Positions 5,983-14,633 are shown, numbered from the stretch's first letter. The stretch: 24,244 bases of DNA from Gemmatimonadota bacterium (GCA_003220955.1 QHTW01000042.1:1-24244), one strand, 5' to 3'. The notes: generated by a model not told the origin, from the letters alone. A program made the numbers and translations.

Positions 5983-7142
5983 CGAGTCTCGCGGCGGTCG
6001 ATCGGGCCTCACTCATCGCAACGCGTCGCGACATCCATCAACATCCCGAACTGGGATTCGAGGAGACGCGCACCGCGGCCCTGATTTCGGAGCGGCTCCG
6101 CGGGCTGGGATTGAGCGTCAAGACCGGCGTGGGAAAGACCGGTGTCGTCGGCCTCAAGGAGAATCGCGGACGAAAGGAGGACCGCTGTGTTTTGTTGCGC
6201 GCGGACATGGACGCCTTGCCGATCGACGAGATCAGCGCGGTCCCTTACCGATCCCAACAACCGGGGACGATGCACGCGTGCGGTCATGATGGGCACGTGG
6301 CCATTGGCCTCGAGGTGGCGCGCCGCCTGGCACCGCTCGAGCTCGGCGGCAGCGTGAAGTTCGCGTTTCAGCCCGCCGAGGAAGTGTCGAATGGCGCGCA
6401 AGCGATGATCCGTGACGGTGTGCTCGAGACGCCGCACGTGGACGCGGCATTCGGGATTCACCTCTGGAACGACCTGCCGGTTGGCACCGTGGGCGTCATG
6501 GCCGGACCCGTCATGGCGTCGGTGGATCAGTTCGAAATCGACATCGTGGGACGCGGGGGCCATGCGGCCGCGCCGCATCAGACGATCGATCCGGTGCTGG
6601 TGGCGGCGCACGTCATCACGGCGCTCCAGAGTCTGGTGTCGCGACGCCGTGACCCGCTCTCGGAGGCAGTCGTTTCGGTCACGGAAGTGCACGCGGGCCG
6701 CGCCTTCAACGTGATCCCCGATCGCGCCGAGCTGCGTGGCACCGTGCGCACGTTCGGCGGGAGCTTCTTTGAGGACGCCCCGCGGCTCGTCGAGGAGACA
6801 GCGCAGGGTGTCGCCGCGGCGTTTGGCGCGCGCGCCGTTGTGCGGTACCGCCGGCTGAGCGCGCCCCTCATCAACAATGAACAACTGAGCGCTTTGATGC
6901 GCGACGTCGCGGCTGACTTGATCGGCGGGAGCAATGTACGCGCCGGTGTACGCACGATGGGCGGCGAGGACATGGCCTACTTCCTCGAGAAGGTGCCTGG
7001 CTGTTTCGCCTTCGTGGGCTCGGCGCCACGTGGAACGGGTCGCGCCGCGCCGCACCACAGTCCGACGTTCGATATCGACGAGGAATCGCTCGTGATTGGC
7101 GCGGAGCTGTTGACGCAAACCGCCATCCGCTACCTGGCCTAG
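5979..7142 (+). CDS. M20 family amidohydrolase (N-acyl amino acid or hippurate hydrolase type)
   Basis: This 387-residue cytosolic metallo-amidohydrolase is of the M20D/IAA-amino acid hydrolase type, enzymes that deacylate N-acyl amino acids. Motifs run in order: RRDIHQHPELGFEE at the N-terminus, RADMDALPI (74-82), HACGHDGH with metal ligands C101 and H103, PAEE with the catalytic and metal Glu (134-135), GIHLW with H161, the dimerisation (lid) domain about 180-290, and HHSPTFDID with H360 as last ligand. All catalytic positions are intact. The ATG at 5979 overlaps the nth stop as ATGA; the frame is open to 5913, but an upstream start would lie inside nth. Substrate cannot be read from the sequence. 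Confidence 0.9.
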   Translation: MTSLAAVDRASLIATRRDIHQHPELGFEETRTAALISERLRGLGLSVKTGVGKTGVVGLKENRGRKEDRCVLLRADMDALPIDEISAVPYRSQQPGTMHACGHDGHVAIGLEVARRLAPLELGGSVKFAFQPAEEVSNGAQAMIRDGVLETPHVDAAFGIHLWNDLPVGTVGVMAGPVMASVDQFEIDIVGRGGHAAAPHQTIDPVLVAAHVITALQSLVSRRRDPLSEAVVSVTEVHAGRAFNVIPDRAELRGTVRTFGGSFFEDAPRLVEETAQGVAAAFGARAVVRYRRLSAPLINNEQLSALMRDVAADLIGGSNVRAGVRTMGGEDMAYFLEKVPGCFAFVGSAPRGTGRAAPHHSPTFDIDEESLVIGAELLTQTAIRYLA

Positions 7143-7145
7143 GTC

Positions 7146-7634
7146 GTGGCAGCCAATCAACTGTCCGGCGAATCTTCGGCGTATCTCAAGTCCGCGGCGC
7201 ACCAGCCAGTGTACTGGCTGCCATGGGGCGACGCGGCGTTCGCGCGCGCGCGCGAGGAGCACAAGCCGATCCTCCTCGATATCGGCGCCGTGTGGTGTCA
7301 TTGGTGCCACGTGATGGACGGCGAGTCGTATGAGAATCCGGAGGTCGCGGAGGTCCTCAATCGCGATTTCGTCTGCATCAAAGTGGACCGCGACGAGCGG
7401 CCCGACGTGGATGCGCGCTACCAGCGCGCCGTGCAGGCGCTCAGCGGTCAGGGTGGCTGGCCGCTCACCGCGTTCCTCACGCCGGACGGAGAGGTGTTTT
7501 TCGGCGGCACCTATTTCCCGCCCGACAACAACGCCTACGGCCGGCCCGGCTTTCACCGCGTGCTGATGGAGATCGCGCGTGCGTTTCGCGAGGAGCGCGA
7601 TCGCGTCACGACGAACGCGCGTGCGATCCGATGA
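7146..7634 (+). CDS. Thioredoxin-domain (DUF255, YyaL/SPATA20-like) protein, N-terminal fragment
   Basis: This fragment carries the thioredoxin-like N-terminal domain of a DUF255 protein, normally about 650-700 residues long. The characteristic WCHWCHVM motif holds C51 and C54, and GGWPLTAFLTPDG and FFGGTYFPP follow as in the family. Translation starts at GTG 7146, 3 bases after the M20 stop. The frame ends at TGA 7632-7634 just after the linker helix (FREERDRVTTNARAI), while the rest of the family sequence continues one frame over. The gene is therefore broken by a single indel or carries a sequence error. As a separate 162-residue protein it would lack the large all-alpha domain. Function in bacteria is poorly known; a redox or chaperone role is inferred from the fold. 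Confidence 0.8.
   Translation: MAANQLSGESSAYLKSAAHQPVYWLPWGDAAFARAREEHKPILLDIGAVWCHWCHVMDGESYENPEVAEVLNRDFVCIKVDRDERPDVDARYQRAVQALSGQGGWPLTAFLTPDGEVFFGGTYFPPDNNAYGRPGFHRVLMEIARAFREERDRVTTNARAIR
7567..7634 (+). other. Frameshift window in the DUF255 gene
   Basis: Frame 3 of the N-terminal fragment stops at 7632-7634. Frame 1 of the C-terminal fragment opens only after a TGA at 7564-7566. The frame change must lie between, most likely close to 7615-7630, because the frame-3 peptide still fits the family there and frame 1 continues with SDEAKPGDV. Removing one base restores a single protein of about 655 residues. Confidence 0.8.
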
Positions 7635-9111
7635 AGCGAAGCCCGGCGATGTGAGCGCGGACTTGATCAGCGGCGGGGCGGACCAGATGGCGCGTCTCTT
7701 TGACGTGCGGTACGGCGGCTTTGGATCGGCGCCCAAGTTTCCTCATCCCGCCGCGCTCCAGTTCCTGCTCGCCCGCTGGCACGATGGCAAAGGGGGCCTC
7801 GCGTGGCAGCGTGAGATCGTCGAGAAGACGCTGACCGGCATGGCGCGGGGCGGCGTCCGCGACCACCTCGGCGGCGGCTTCCACCGGTACTCGGTCGATG
7901 AGCGCTGGATCGTGCCCCACTTCGAGAAGATGTCGTACGACAACTCCGAGCTGCTGCGCGCGTACCTGTCGGCGTATCAGGCGTTCGGCACCCCGCTGTT
8001 CCGGGAAGTCGCTACCGGCATCGTGGATTGGGTGCTGGAAGTCATGACGGACAAGGAGCACGGCGCGTTTGCAACATCGCAGGATGCCGATCTGACATTT
8101 GGTGATGACGGGGACTATTGGACGTGGACGGTCGAGGAGGCCAACGGCGCGTTGACGGCGCGAGAAAGCGCGGTCGCTTCGAGTGTGTTCGATATCCAGG
8201 AAACCGGCGAGATGCACCACGACACAAGGAAGAATGTGCTGTGGTGGAAGCAGGATCCGGCGAGTGACGACGAGTGGCCGGTCTTGCGCACGGCCATCAA
8301 AAAGCTCAAGGCGGCGCGTGACCGCCGCGCGGCACCGTTCGTGGACCGGACCGCATACGTCAACTGGAATGCGATGATGGCCGGCGCGTTTCTGCAGGCG
8401 GGGGCCGTGCTCGACCGGCCTGAGTGCAACGAGCTCGCGCTGAAGGGTCTCGAAAGGATCTGGACCGACGCGTGGGACAAAGACCATGGAATGTCGCATG
8501 TGCTTGGCCGTCCCGAGCCTCGGGGCATGCTCGATGACAACGTGCAGGCGGCCGCGGCATTCCTCGATGCCCACGAGGCGAGCGGGGACTCGGCCTGGCT
8601 CGATCGCGCCACCCTGGTGATGAAGTACTGCAATCAGGCGTACGCGGATACCACCGCCGGCTACTTCGACATCGCGGCGACGAACGGCACGGCGTATCTC
8701 GCCACGCGAGCCAAACCGGTCCAGGACGCGCCGACGCCCTCGCCCAATGGCGTCGCCGGCCTAGTGCTCGCCCGGCTCGCGGCGCTGACCGACAGTCCGG
8801 AGTGGCGCGCCCGGCTCGATCGGCATTTGCGGGCGTTTGCGGGCAGCGCGCGCGAGCTATCGCTCTACGGGTCGACCCTCTTGCGCGCGATAGACTGGGC
8901 GGTGCAGCCGGTGACGCGCATCGAAGTCGCCGGTCCCGGCGGCGACGGGCCCGCGTGCGCCATGCACCTGCTCGCGCTGCGGACGTATCGGCCGCGCAAG
9001 ATCGTCGTACGGAGAGTCGCCGAGCGTCCCGCGACGACGGTGTGCGTAGGAACGAGCTGCTCGCTGCCCGTATCGACCGCCGAGCAACTGGCGGCCCTGT
9101 TGGAGGCTTGA
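7579..9111 (+). CDS. Thioredoxin-domain (DUF255, YyaL/SPATA20-like) protein, C-terminal fragment
   Basis: This frame continues the preceding fragment and carries the six-hairpin-glycosidase-like alpha-barrel of the family. Typical motifs are YGGFGSAPKFPHP, GGVRDHLGGGFHRYSVDERW, PHFEKMSYDN, ATSQDADL, YWTWTVEE and LDDNVQ. The fragment ends normally at TGA 9109-9111, so nothing is lost at the 3' end. The first codons from 7579 to about 7630 are probably non-native, since that DNA is read in the other frame by the upstream fragment. No Shine-Dalgarno marks a separate start. The length and lack of further damage over 1.5 kb argue for a recent mutation or an assembly error rather than an old pseudogene. 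Confidence 0.78.
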   Translation: MRFARSAIASRRTRVRSDEAKPGDVSADLISGGADQMARLFDVRYGGFGSAPKFPHPAALQFLLARWHDGKGGLAWQREIVEKTLTGMARGGVRDHLGGGFHRYSVDERWIVPHFEKMSYDNSELLRAYLSAYQAFGTPLFREVATGIVDWVLEVMTDKEHGAFATSQDADLTFGDDGDYWTWTVEEANGALTARESAVASSVFDIQETGEMHHDTRKNVLWWKQDPASDDEWPVLRTAIKKLKAARDRRAAPFVDRTAYVNWNAMMAGAFLQAGAVLDRPECNELALKGLERIWTDAWDKDHGMSHVLGRPEPRGMLDDNVQAAAAFLDAHEASGDSAWLDRATLVMKYCNQAYADTTAGYFDIAATNGTAYLATRAKPVQDAPTPSPNGVAGLVLARLAALTDSPEWRARLDRHLRAFAGSARELSLYGSTLLRAIDWAVQPVTRIEVAGPGGDGPACAMHLLALRTYRPRKIVVRRVAERPATTVCVGTSCSLPVSTAEQLAALLEA

Positions 9112-9145
9112 GCAGATTCTTTCTCATCTTAACGCGAGGCCGTAC

Positions 9146-9595
9146 ATGCCGAACAAGAAAGCCGTGATCGACACCAAGAAGGGCACGATCGAGCTGGAGC
9201 TGTTCGCCGACGAAGTGCCCAACACGGTAGCGAACTTCGAGAAGCTGGCCAATTCGCAGTTCTACGACGGCACCAAGTTCCATCGGGTGATCCCGAACTT
9301 CATGATCCAGGGCGGCGACCCGTATTCGAAGACCGGCAAGGGACCGGTCGGCACGGGCGGTCCGGGATACACGATCAAATGCGAAACGCAGAAGAACACG
9401 CACAAACACGTCGCCGGAACGTTGTCGATGGCGCATGCCGGGAAGGACACGGGCGGCAGCCAGTTCTTCATTTGTCACGCGCCGCAGCGCCACCTCGACG
9501 GCGTGCATACGGTATTCGGGCAGGTCACCAAGGGCATGGATGTCGTCAACGCCATCAAGGGAAACGACGAAGTCACATCGATTCGCGTCTCATAA
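9146..9595 (+). CDS. Cyclophilin-type peptidyl-prolyl cis-trans isomerase
   Basis: This 149-residue cytosolic cyclophilin accelerates prolyl isomerisation during protein folding. The active-site signature FHRVIPNFMIQGGD holds R47, F52 and Q55, and SQFFIC and HLDGVHTVFGQV (with H121) complete the binding pocket. The family's Trp near the drug-binding site is Leu117 here, common in bacterial members that bind cyclosporin weakly. No signal peptide is present, so it is PpiB-like rather than periplasmic PpiA-like. GCGAGG lies 6 bases before ATG 9146. The gap to the previous gene is 34 bases and shows no clear promoter; the next start follows 13 bases after the stop. Confidence 0.93.
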   Translation: MPNKKAVIDTKKGTIELELFADEVPNTVANFEKLANSQFYDGTKFHRVIPNFMIQGGDPYSKTGKGPVGTGGPGYTIKCETQKNTHKHVAGTLSMAHAGKDTGGSQFFICHAPQRHLDGVHTVFGQVTKGMDVVNAIKGNDEVTSIRVS

Positions 9596-9608
9596 AGACG
9601 GAGGAGTT

Positions 9609-10721
9609 GTGGTCGCTCTGTTACTTGCAATGACGCTGGTGGTCCAGGACTCGGGCGCATTTCTTGTGCGGCTCGGCAACGACACGGTTTCGCTCGAGCA
9701 GTATAACCGCACTGCCACGCAGCTCCGCGGCGAGTACGTGCTCCGCACACCACGCAGTGTGCATCGTATCTACGCGGCGGAGTTGAACCCCGACGGCACG
9801 ATTCGCCGCTTCGAGCTGATCACGCACAACATCGGCGGCGCGCCGGGGCCGATGGAAACGAGGTCCTCGGTGGTCTTCTCGGGCGACAGCGCTGTGATGA
9901 CGTCGGACGGACAGACCCAGAGGATCGCGGTCCCGAAGGGGATATGGCCGTACGGGTTCTACGGTTTTGGAATGATGGAGCAGATGGCGAGGTGGTCGCG
10001 CGGCAAGGGACAAGACAGCGTGAGATTTCCCGCGCTCACCTCCGCGGACCAGATGAGTAGTGGAGTCATTCGCAAGGCGGGCGGCGACACACTCGTCTTC
10101 CTGTTCGATCAAGGTTACCTGGCCGGGGTCGGTCCCTTTACGTTCCGGCTCGATTCGCAGGGTCACCTCACGTGGCTCACGGGCAAGGGCAGCACGCTGC
10201 AGATGGAGGTCCAGCGAGTTGCGTCAGTGCCGATGGCGCAGGCCGGCCCGATGTTCGCCAACCGGCCACTTGGCCAGCTCTCACCCCGCGATACTGCGCG
10301 CGCCAGCATCGGCGGCGCCGCGGTGTGGGTGGACTTTGGACGGCCCATGAAACGGGGGCGCGAGATCTTTGGCAACGTGGTGCCGTGGAACAGCGTATGG
10401 CGAACCGGCGCCAATGAGGCCACGCAGTTCAGTACGTCCGTAGATCTGGTAATCGGCGGCGCAACGGTGCCGGCGGGCAAGTACACACTCTGGACGCTGC
10501 CGACCCAAAACGGGTGGAAACTCATCATCAACAAACAGACCGGGCAGTGGGGCACGGAGTACGACGCGCGCCAGGATCTCGTGCGGGTCGACGCGAAGGT
10601 CGAAACACTGGCGACGCCGGTCGAGCGGATGGTGATCGCGTTCGAGCCAGGGACGACGCCGGCCGCGCTGACCGTCTCGTGGGACAAGACGAAGGTGTCC
10701 GTCCCGATCAGCAAGAAATAG
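9609..10721 (+). CDS. Exported DUF2911-domain protein
   Basis: This protein is about 370 residues. The short hydrophobic N-terminus (VALLLAMTLVV) suggests export, though no basic residues precede it, so cleavage or anchoring is uncertain. Residues about 20-215 form an unrecognised beta-rich domain (HRIYAAELNPDGTIRRFEL, SGVIRKAGGDTLVFLFDQGY). Residues about 228-365 are a DUF2911 domain, with ARASIGGAAVWVDFGRPMKRG, VPWNSVWRTGANEATQF, VPAGKYTLWTLP and GWKLIINKQTGQWG. DUF2911 is common in Bacteroidota and Gemmatimonadota and has no known function. The start is GTG 9609, after GGAGG at 9600-9604; an in-frame ATG at 9630 has no ribosome site, and the open frame back to 9435 lies within the cyclophilin gene. 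Confidence 0.8.
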   Translation: MVALLLAMTLVVQDSGAFLVRLGNDTVSLEQYNRTATQLRGEYVLRTPRSVHRIYAAELNPDGTIRRFELITHNIGGAPGPMETRSSVVFSGDSAVMTSDGQTQRIAVPKGIWPYGFYGFGMMEQMARWSRGKGQDSVRFPALTSADQMSSGVIRKAGGDTLVFLFDQGYLAGVGPFTFRLDSQGHLTWLTGKGSTLQMEVQRVASVPMAQAGPMFANRPLGQLSPRDTARASIGGAAVWVDFGRPMKRGREIFGNVVPWNSVWRTGANEATQFSTSVDLVIGGATVPAGKYTLWTLPTQNGWKLIINKQTGQWGTEYDARQDLVRVDAKVETLATPVERMVIAFEPGTTPAALTVSWDKTKVSVPISKK

Positions 10722-11159
10722 GTGCATCTCGACTTCGCGGTCGTCGCCGACTACGCCCTGGTCGACCAGTCGGGCAAAATGTCGGTGCTCGGCATTTTCC
10801 AGCATATCTGGGTGCCGCAGTTTCCTGCGATGCATCCGCGCCTGCACCTCGTGCTCCGGCTCAAGGGAAAACGCACTGAAGTGGGCGAGCATCAGGTGCA
10901 AATCAAGCTGCTCGATGAAGACGATGCGGAGCTGTTGGGCGGCTCGGGGACGGTGAACTTCGCCGAGCCGCCCGCCGGCGTCACGGAAATCGAGGCCGCG
11001 GCGGTGCTCGTGTTCGACGTGCCATTTCCGCGCGCGGGGCAATACCGCTTCGAGATCACGGTGGACGCGGAGCGGAAGGCGAGCGTCCCGATCACCGTGT
11101 CGCAGATGCCCACCGCGCCCGCGCAGCCACCGCCGACTCCCCAGGCTCCCGGTTCCTAA
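10722..11159 (+). CDS. Small DUF6941-like protein
   Basis: This 145-residue protein begins with GTG directly after the DUF2911 stop (zero spacing), so it is almost certainly made by translational coupling. The N-terminal pattern FAVVADYALVDQSGKMSVLGIFQHIW and PAMHPRLHLVLRLKG, followed by DEDDAELLGG, matches my recollection of the DUF6941 family; I could not check this. The predicted fold is a beta-sandwich (alternating strands to about residue 125), with a Pro-rich tail at 128-145. There is no signal peptide or membrane segment, so it is likely cytosolic. No catalytic residues are recognisable and the function is unknown. Confidence 0.7.
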   Translation: MHLDFAVVADYALVDQSGKMSVLGIFQHIWVPQFPAMHPRLHLVLRLKGKRTEVGEHQVQIKLLDEDDAELLGGSGTVNFAEPPAGVTEIEAAAVLVFDVPFPRAGQYRFEITVDAERKASVPITVSQMPTAPAQPPPTPQAPGS

Positions 11160-11181
11160 CCCTCTCCCGCTCGGCGCCCAT

Positions 11182-12855
11182 GTGCGGCTGCCGATGCTGC
11201 TCTTCGCCGCGGTGCTGGCGCTGGGATTCAACCTCGGCGGGTACCCGCTGTTCGACCCCGACGAGGGACGTAACGCCGAAGTCGCGCGCGAGATGACGGC
11301 GACGAATGACTACGTGCTCCCGCATTTCGACGGACTTCCCTACCTCGACAAGCCGATCGTCTACTTCGCGGCCGCCGCCGCGGTGATGGAGGTCCTCGGA
11401 CCCACCGAGACGGCCGCCCGGCTGCCGGCGTATCTGTTCACGCTCGGCACGCTGATCATTGTCGTGTGGTTCGTGAGACGGCGCTGGGACACAGACGCGG
11501 GATGGCTGGCGGGGCTGGCGCTCGCAACGATGCCGCTCGTCCTCGCATACGCGCGCACGACGATCATGGACAGCGCGCTTGCCTTCTGCACGACGCTCGC
11601 GATCCTCGCGTTCTGGGATGAGCGTCCTGTATTGGCATGGGCGGCAATTGGACTCGGATCCATTACCAAGGGCCCGGTCGCGATCCTGATCCCGCTCGCG
11701 ACACTGATGCCCTATACCCTGCTCACCGGCGGCAAGCTGCGTCGTCTGTTCCCGCTCGCGGGTCTCGGGGTATTCGGGCTCGTCGCCCTCCCCTGGTTTC
11801 TCGCGGTGTCCCGTCGCGTCCCCGAGTTCCCGCACTACGTCTTCGTGCGCGAGACGTTCGAGCGCGTTACGACGAAGAGCTTCCACCGGACTGCGCCATT
11901 CTGGTACTATCTGCCGATCGTTCCGGTCGCCGCATTTCCCTGGATCGTGCCCGCGCTCGCACGCCTGAGGAACTGGCGCTGGGCCTGGCTTGCCCGCCGT
12001 GTGAACCCGATGGCGCAGGAGGCCACGCTCCTGGCTTGCTGGGTGCTAGGACCGCTGCTCTTCTTCACGCTGAATCAGTCGAAGCTGCCGCAGTACCTGT
12101 TGCCGCTGATGCCGCCCTTTGCGCTTGCCGCCGCTCGGCTGCTGACGCGCGAGACGAGCGAACTGGGGGGGGGCGGCGGAATCGGAGTCGGAAGACGCAC
12201 CTACGCGGTGATCGCGGCACTGTTCGGCATCGCGCTGGTGTCCCTGACCATCTGGCTCCCCGCGCCGATCAGCCTGACGCCGGGCGAGCGGGCCGCGATC
12301 CCGCAGACCGCACTGGCGCTGGGAATCGCGTTGCTGATCTCGGCGGGGTTGGTCTGGTACGCGGGGCGAGCGGAGCGCCCGCGTCCTGCTCTCGCCGTGA
12401 TGGGATATGCGCTCACCGTGATGGCGATGCCGATCGTGTCGGGGCAGCTCCTGACCGCCGTCGGCGAGGACCGCTCATCAGCGACGATCGCGCGCGTCAT
12501 TCAGAATGCTCGGCCGCTGGGTGCAGAGATGGAGGTGGTGGGCGTTGCGGCGTTCCCGACGTCCCTGCCGTTCTATTTGCGACACCAGGTACTCCTCGCG
12601 ACGGCGACCGCGCGTGAGCTGACGAGCAACTTCGTCATCGATTACCAGGAACAATTCCGCCAGGGCAGCACGTCGCCGCTCAAGCCCGCGGAGTACTGGC
12701 GCGGCCGGGTGCGCCAATGCCGTACACCAGTCGTGTTCGTGGCGCGCGCCAACGACGCGCCCGTGCGCGCCCAGCTCGATTCTGTACTCCCGCTGCTCGC
12801 CGTTGAAGGCAAGTACGCGGCCTATGGACCATGTGCGGCATCTTCGGCGCGATAG
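11182..12855 (+). CDS. ArnT-like GT-C glycosyltransferase (family 39/83 type)
   Basis: This 557-residue polytopic inner-membrane protein belongs to the PMT/ArnT superfamily, which transfers a sugar from a polyprenyl phosphate donor to lipid or protein on the periplasmic side. The first periplasmic loop has YPLFDPDEGRNAEVAREM, with the catalytic acidic pair around D25-E28 as in ArnT. The loop sequence YLDKPIVYF and about ten or more hydrophobic helices follow, then a soluble C-terminal domain (about 430-557). Translation starts at GTG 11182, 22 bases after the previous gene. A run of nine G (12165-12173) lies in a loop between helices. The 3' end overlaps asnB by 25 bases. Acceptor and sugar are not readable; lipid A, glycoprotein or polysaccharide modification are all possible. 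Confidence 0.85.
   Translation: MRLPMLLFAAVLALGFNLGGYPLFDPDEGRNAEVAREMTATNDYVLPHFDGLPYLDKPIVYFAAAAAVMEVLGPTETAARLPAYLFTLGTLIIVVWFVRRRWDTDAGWLAGLALATMPLVLAYARTTIMDSALAFCTTLAILAFWDERPVLAWAAIGLGSITKGPVAILIPLATLMPYTLLTGGKLRRLFPLAGLGVFGLVALPWFLAVSRRVPEFPHYVFVRETFERVTTKSFHRTAPFWYYLPIVPVAAFPWIVPALARLRNWRWAWLARRVNPMAQEATLLACWVLGPLLFFTLNQSKLPQYLLPLMPPFALAAARLLTRETSELGGGGGIGVGRRTYAVIAALFGIALVSLTIWLPAPISLTPGERAAIPQTALALGIALLISAGLVWYAGRAERPRPALAVMGYALTVMAMPIVSGQLLTAVGEDRSSATIARVIQNARPLGAEMEVVGVAAFPTSLPFYLRHQVLLATATARELTSNFVIDYQEQFRQGSTSPLKPAEYWRGRVRQCRTPVVFVARANDAPVRAQLDSVLPLLAVEGKYAAYGPCAASSAR
12165..12173 (+). repeat. Nine-base G homopolymer inside the glycosyltransferase gene
   Basis: Nine consecutive G encode part of a Gly-rich loop (LGGGGG) in a cytoplasmic or periplasmic turn of the membrane glycosyltransferase. 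As written the frame is intact. Gain or loss of one G would truncate the protein. Poly-G tracts in glycosyltransferase genes are known sites of phase variation in other bacteria; nine is at the low end for that. Confidence 0.7.
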
Positions 12856-14633
12856 CGCGGGGGGAAGCTCCGCTGCGGCATCCGGAGGCGCTCGCGAGAA
12901 TGGCGGCCGCGCTCAGCCACCGCGGCCCGGACGGCGAATGCATCGTCGGACACGAGCGGGCCCGAATCGGCGCGCGACGGCTCGCGATCATGGACCTCAC
13001 GACCGGCGACCAGCCCTTCCAGAGTCCGGATGGCAGGATCTGGATGGTCTGCAACGGCGAGATCTACAACGCCCCCACGTTGCGCCGCGAGGCGAGCGCC
13101 TGGGGCTACCCGTTCCGCTCGCGCGGCGACATCGAAACGATCGTGCCGTTCTACGACCGGTTTGGACCGGACGCCGTCTCGCGGCTCGAGGGAATGTTTG
13201 GCCTGGCCGTCTGGGACGACGCGCGCCGGTGCTTGGTGCTCGCGCGCGATCGCGCCGGTGAGAAGCCGCTGTTCTGGACCGAAGTCGACGGCGAGCTCCG
13301 GTTCGCGTCCGAGATCCAGGCGCTGCTCGAGTTCCCTGACCAACCCCGCCGGCTCAACCGCAAAGCGTTGTCGCTGTATCACGCCTTGGGCTACGTCCCC
13401 GCGCCGCATACGATGTTCGACGGCATTCACAAGTTGCCGCCCGCGTCACTCCTGATTGCGGATGGCGAGCGAACGGAGATTCGCAGCTACTGGAGCGCGG
13501 CCGAGGCCGCCGGCAAACCCGCGTCGTTGTCGGTCGAGAATGTCCGCGAGACCTTCCTGCGCGCGGTCGAGCGCGAGCTGATGTCTGACGTTCCGCTCGG
13601 CGTCTTCACGAGCGGCGGCCTCGATTCCTCGCTGCTCGTGGGCGCCGCCGCGCGCGCGATTCCCGGCGAGCGTATCCACACCTACGCGATCCGATTCACC
13701 GAGCCCGGGTACGACGAGAGCCCGTACGCGGAGGCCGTCACACACCAGATCGCCAGCGTCCATCACGTCGTGATCGCGGACGACGAGTCGCTGGGCCGAG
13801 CGCTCGAGGTGGTGTCCCGCTCGCTCGCCGAGCCGCTCGGCGATCCCGCGGTGCTGCCCACGTGGCTGCTGGCGCAAGCGGCACGCGAAGACGTCAAGGT
13901 CATCCTCTCCGGCGAAGGCGCAGACGAGCTCTTCGGCGGCTACCCGACCTATCTCGGTCACAAGTTCGCGGCGACCTGGCAACGGCTCCCCCGGCCGCTC
14001 CGCCGCGCCGCGCGTTGGATCGTGGACCGCTGGCCGTCATCAACCGGCAAGATGACGCTCGAGTACATGCTCAAGCAGTTCCTGTCAGCGACGGAGCTGC
14101 CGTGGCTCGAGCGGCATCTGACGTGGCTGGGAGCGATGCAGATCGACGACGGCGTCATCGCGGAGCTGGCGTGCAAACTCGATCCCTTTCCACACGATGA
14201 TCCGTTGAATCGCGTCATGTGGTTCGACTTTCTGACGTATTTGCCGGATGATCTGCTGGTCAAGGTCGATCGCGCCACGATGTTGGCCTCGGTGGAAGCG
14301 CGGGCGCCGTATCTCGACCGCGAAGTGATGGAGCTCGTGCTGCCGGGGCGCACGCGTTCCAAGGTGCGGGGCTTCCGCACCAAGGCGATATTAAAGGAAG
14401 CAGCGCGTGGACTCGTCCCCGGGGAAGTGATCAACCGGCGCAAGCGCGGCTTGTCCGTGCCGGTGGCGCGCTGGCTCAACACTGGCCTCGCCCCCCTGGC
14501 CGACCGGTTGCTCGATACACCGCTCCTCGCGGAGCACCGGACGGGCCGCCGGAATCATGCGCGGAGATTGTGGCCGCAGCTCATGCTCGCACTCTGGAGC
14601 GAGCGGTGGGGAGTCGACCTTCATGAATCGTGA
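12831..14633 (+). CDS. asnB: Asparagine synthetase, glutamine-hydrolysing
   Basis: This 600-residue two-domain cytosolic enzyme makes Asn from Asp, glutamine and ATP. The N-terminal class II glutaminase begins MCGIFG, with Cys2 as nucleophile after Met removal; SHRGPDG, RLAIMDL and NGEIYN follow. The synthetase domain has the ATP pyrophosphatase P-loop SGGLDSS (261-267), then LSGEGADELFGGYP and KVDRATMLASVEARAPYLD. All key positions are present and length fits the AsnB family. It overlaps the glycosyltransferase gene by 25 bases. AsnB-like proteins beside glycosyltransferases often amidate sugars or peptides in surface polymer pathways instead of making free Asn; context alone cannot decide that here. 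No Shine-Dalgarno is seen before the ATG, in line with coupling to the gene before it. Confidence 0.93.
   Translation: MCGIFGAIARGEAPLRHPEALARMAAALSHRGPDGECIVGHERARIGARRLAIMDLTTGDQPFQSPDGRIWMVCNGEIYNAPTLRREASAWGYPFRSRGDIETIVPFYDRFGPDAVSRLEGMFGLAVWDDARRCLVLARDRAGEKPLFWTEVDGELRFASEIQALLEFPDQPRRLNRKALSLYHALGYVPAPHTMFDGIHKLPPASLLIADGERTEIRSYWSAAEAAGKPASLSVENVRETFLRAVERELMSDVPLGVFTSGGLDSSLLVGAAARAIPGERIHTYAIRFTEPGYDESPYAEAVTHQIASVHHVVIADDESLGRALEVVSRSLAEPLGDPAVLPTWLLAQAAREDVKVILSGEGADELFGGYPTYLGHKFAATWQRLPRPLRRAARWIVDRWPSSTGKMTLEYMLKQFLSATELPWLERHLTWLGAMQIDDGVIAELACKLDPFPHDDPLNRVMWFDFLTYLPDDLLVKVDRATMLASVEARAPYLDREVMELVLPGRTRSKVRGFRTKAILKEAARGLVPGEVINRRKRGLSVPVARWLNTGLAPLADRLLDTPLLAEHRTGRRNHARRLWPQLMLALWSERWGVDLHES

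Noticed and set aside
7626..7636. Programmed +1 frameshift (prfB-like) in the DUF255 gene
   Set aside because: There is no CTT-TGA type slip site and no upstream Shine-Dalgarno-like stimulator at the right distance, and the family is not known for recoding. A mutation or sequence error is simpler.
6009..7736. Long leftward open frame (575 codons) opposite the M20 and DUF255 genes
   Set aside because: It is a shadow of high-GC coding DNA: composition is Arg/His-rich, no domain is visible, and the plus strand carries all M20 motifs in order.
9108..9132. Promoter before the cyclophilin gene (TTGAGC and TCTTAA)
   Set aside because: The spacing is 13 bases, too short, and both hexamers are poor matches.
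8360..9508. Leftward frame of 382 codons opposite the DUF255 and cyclophilin genes
   Set aside because: Arg/Ser-rich shadow frame across two well-supported rightward genes, with no motif of its own.
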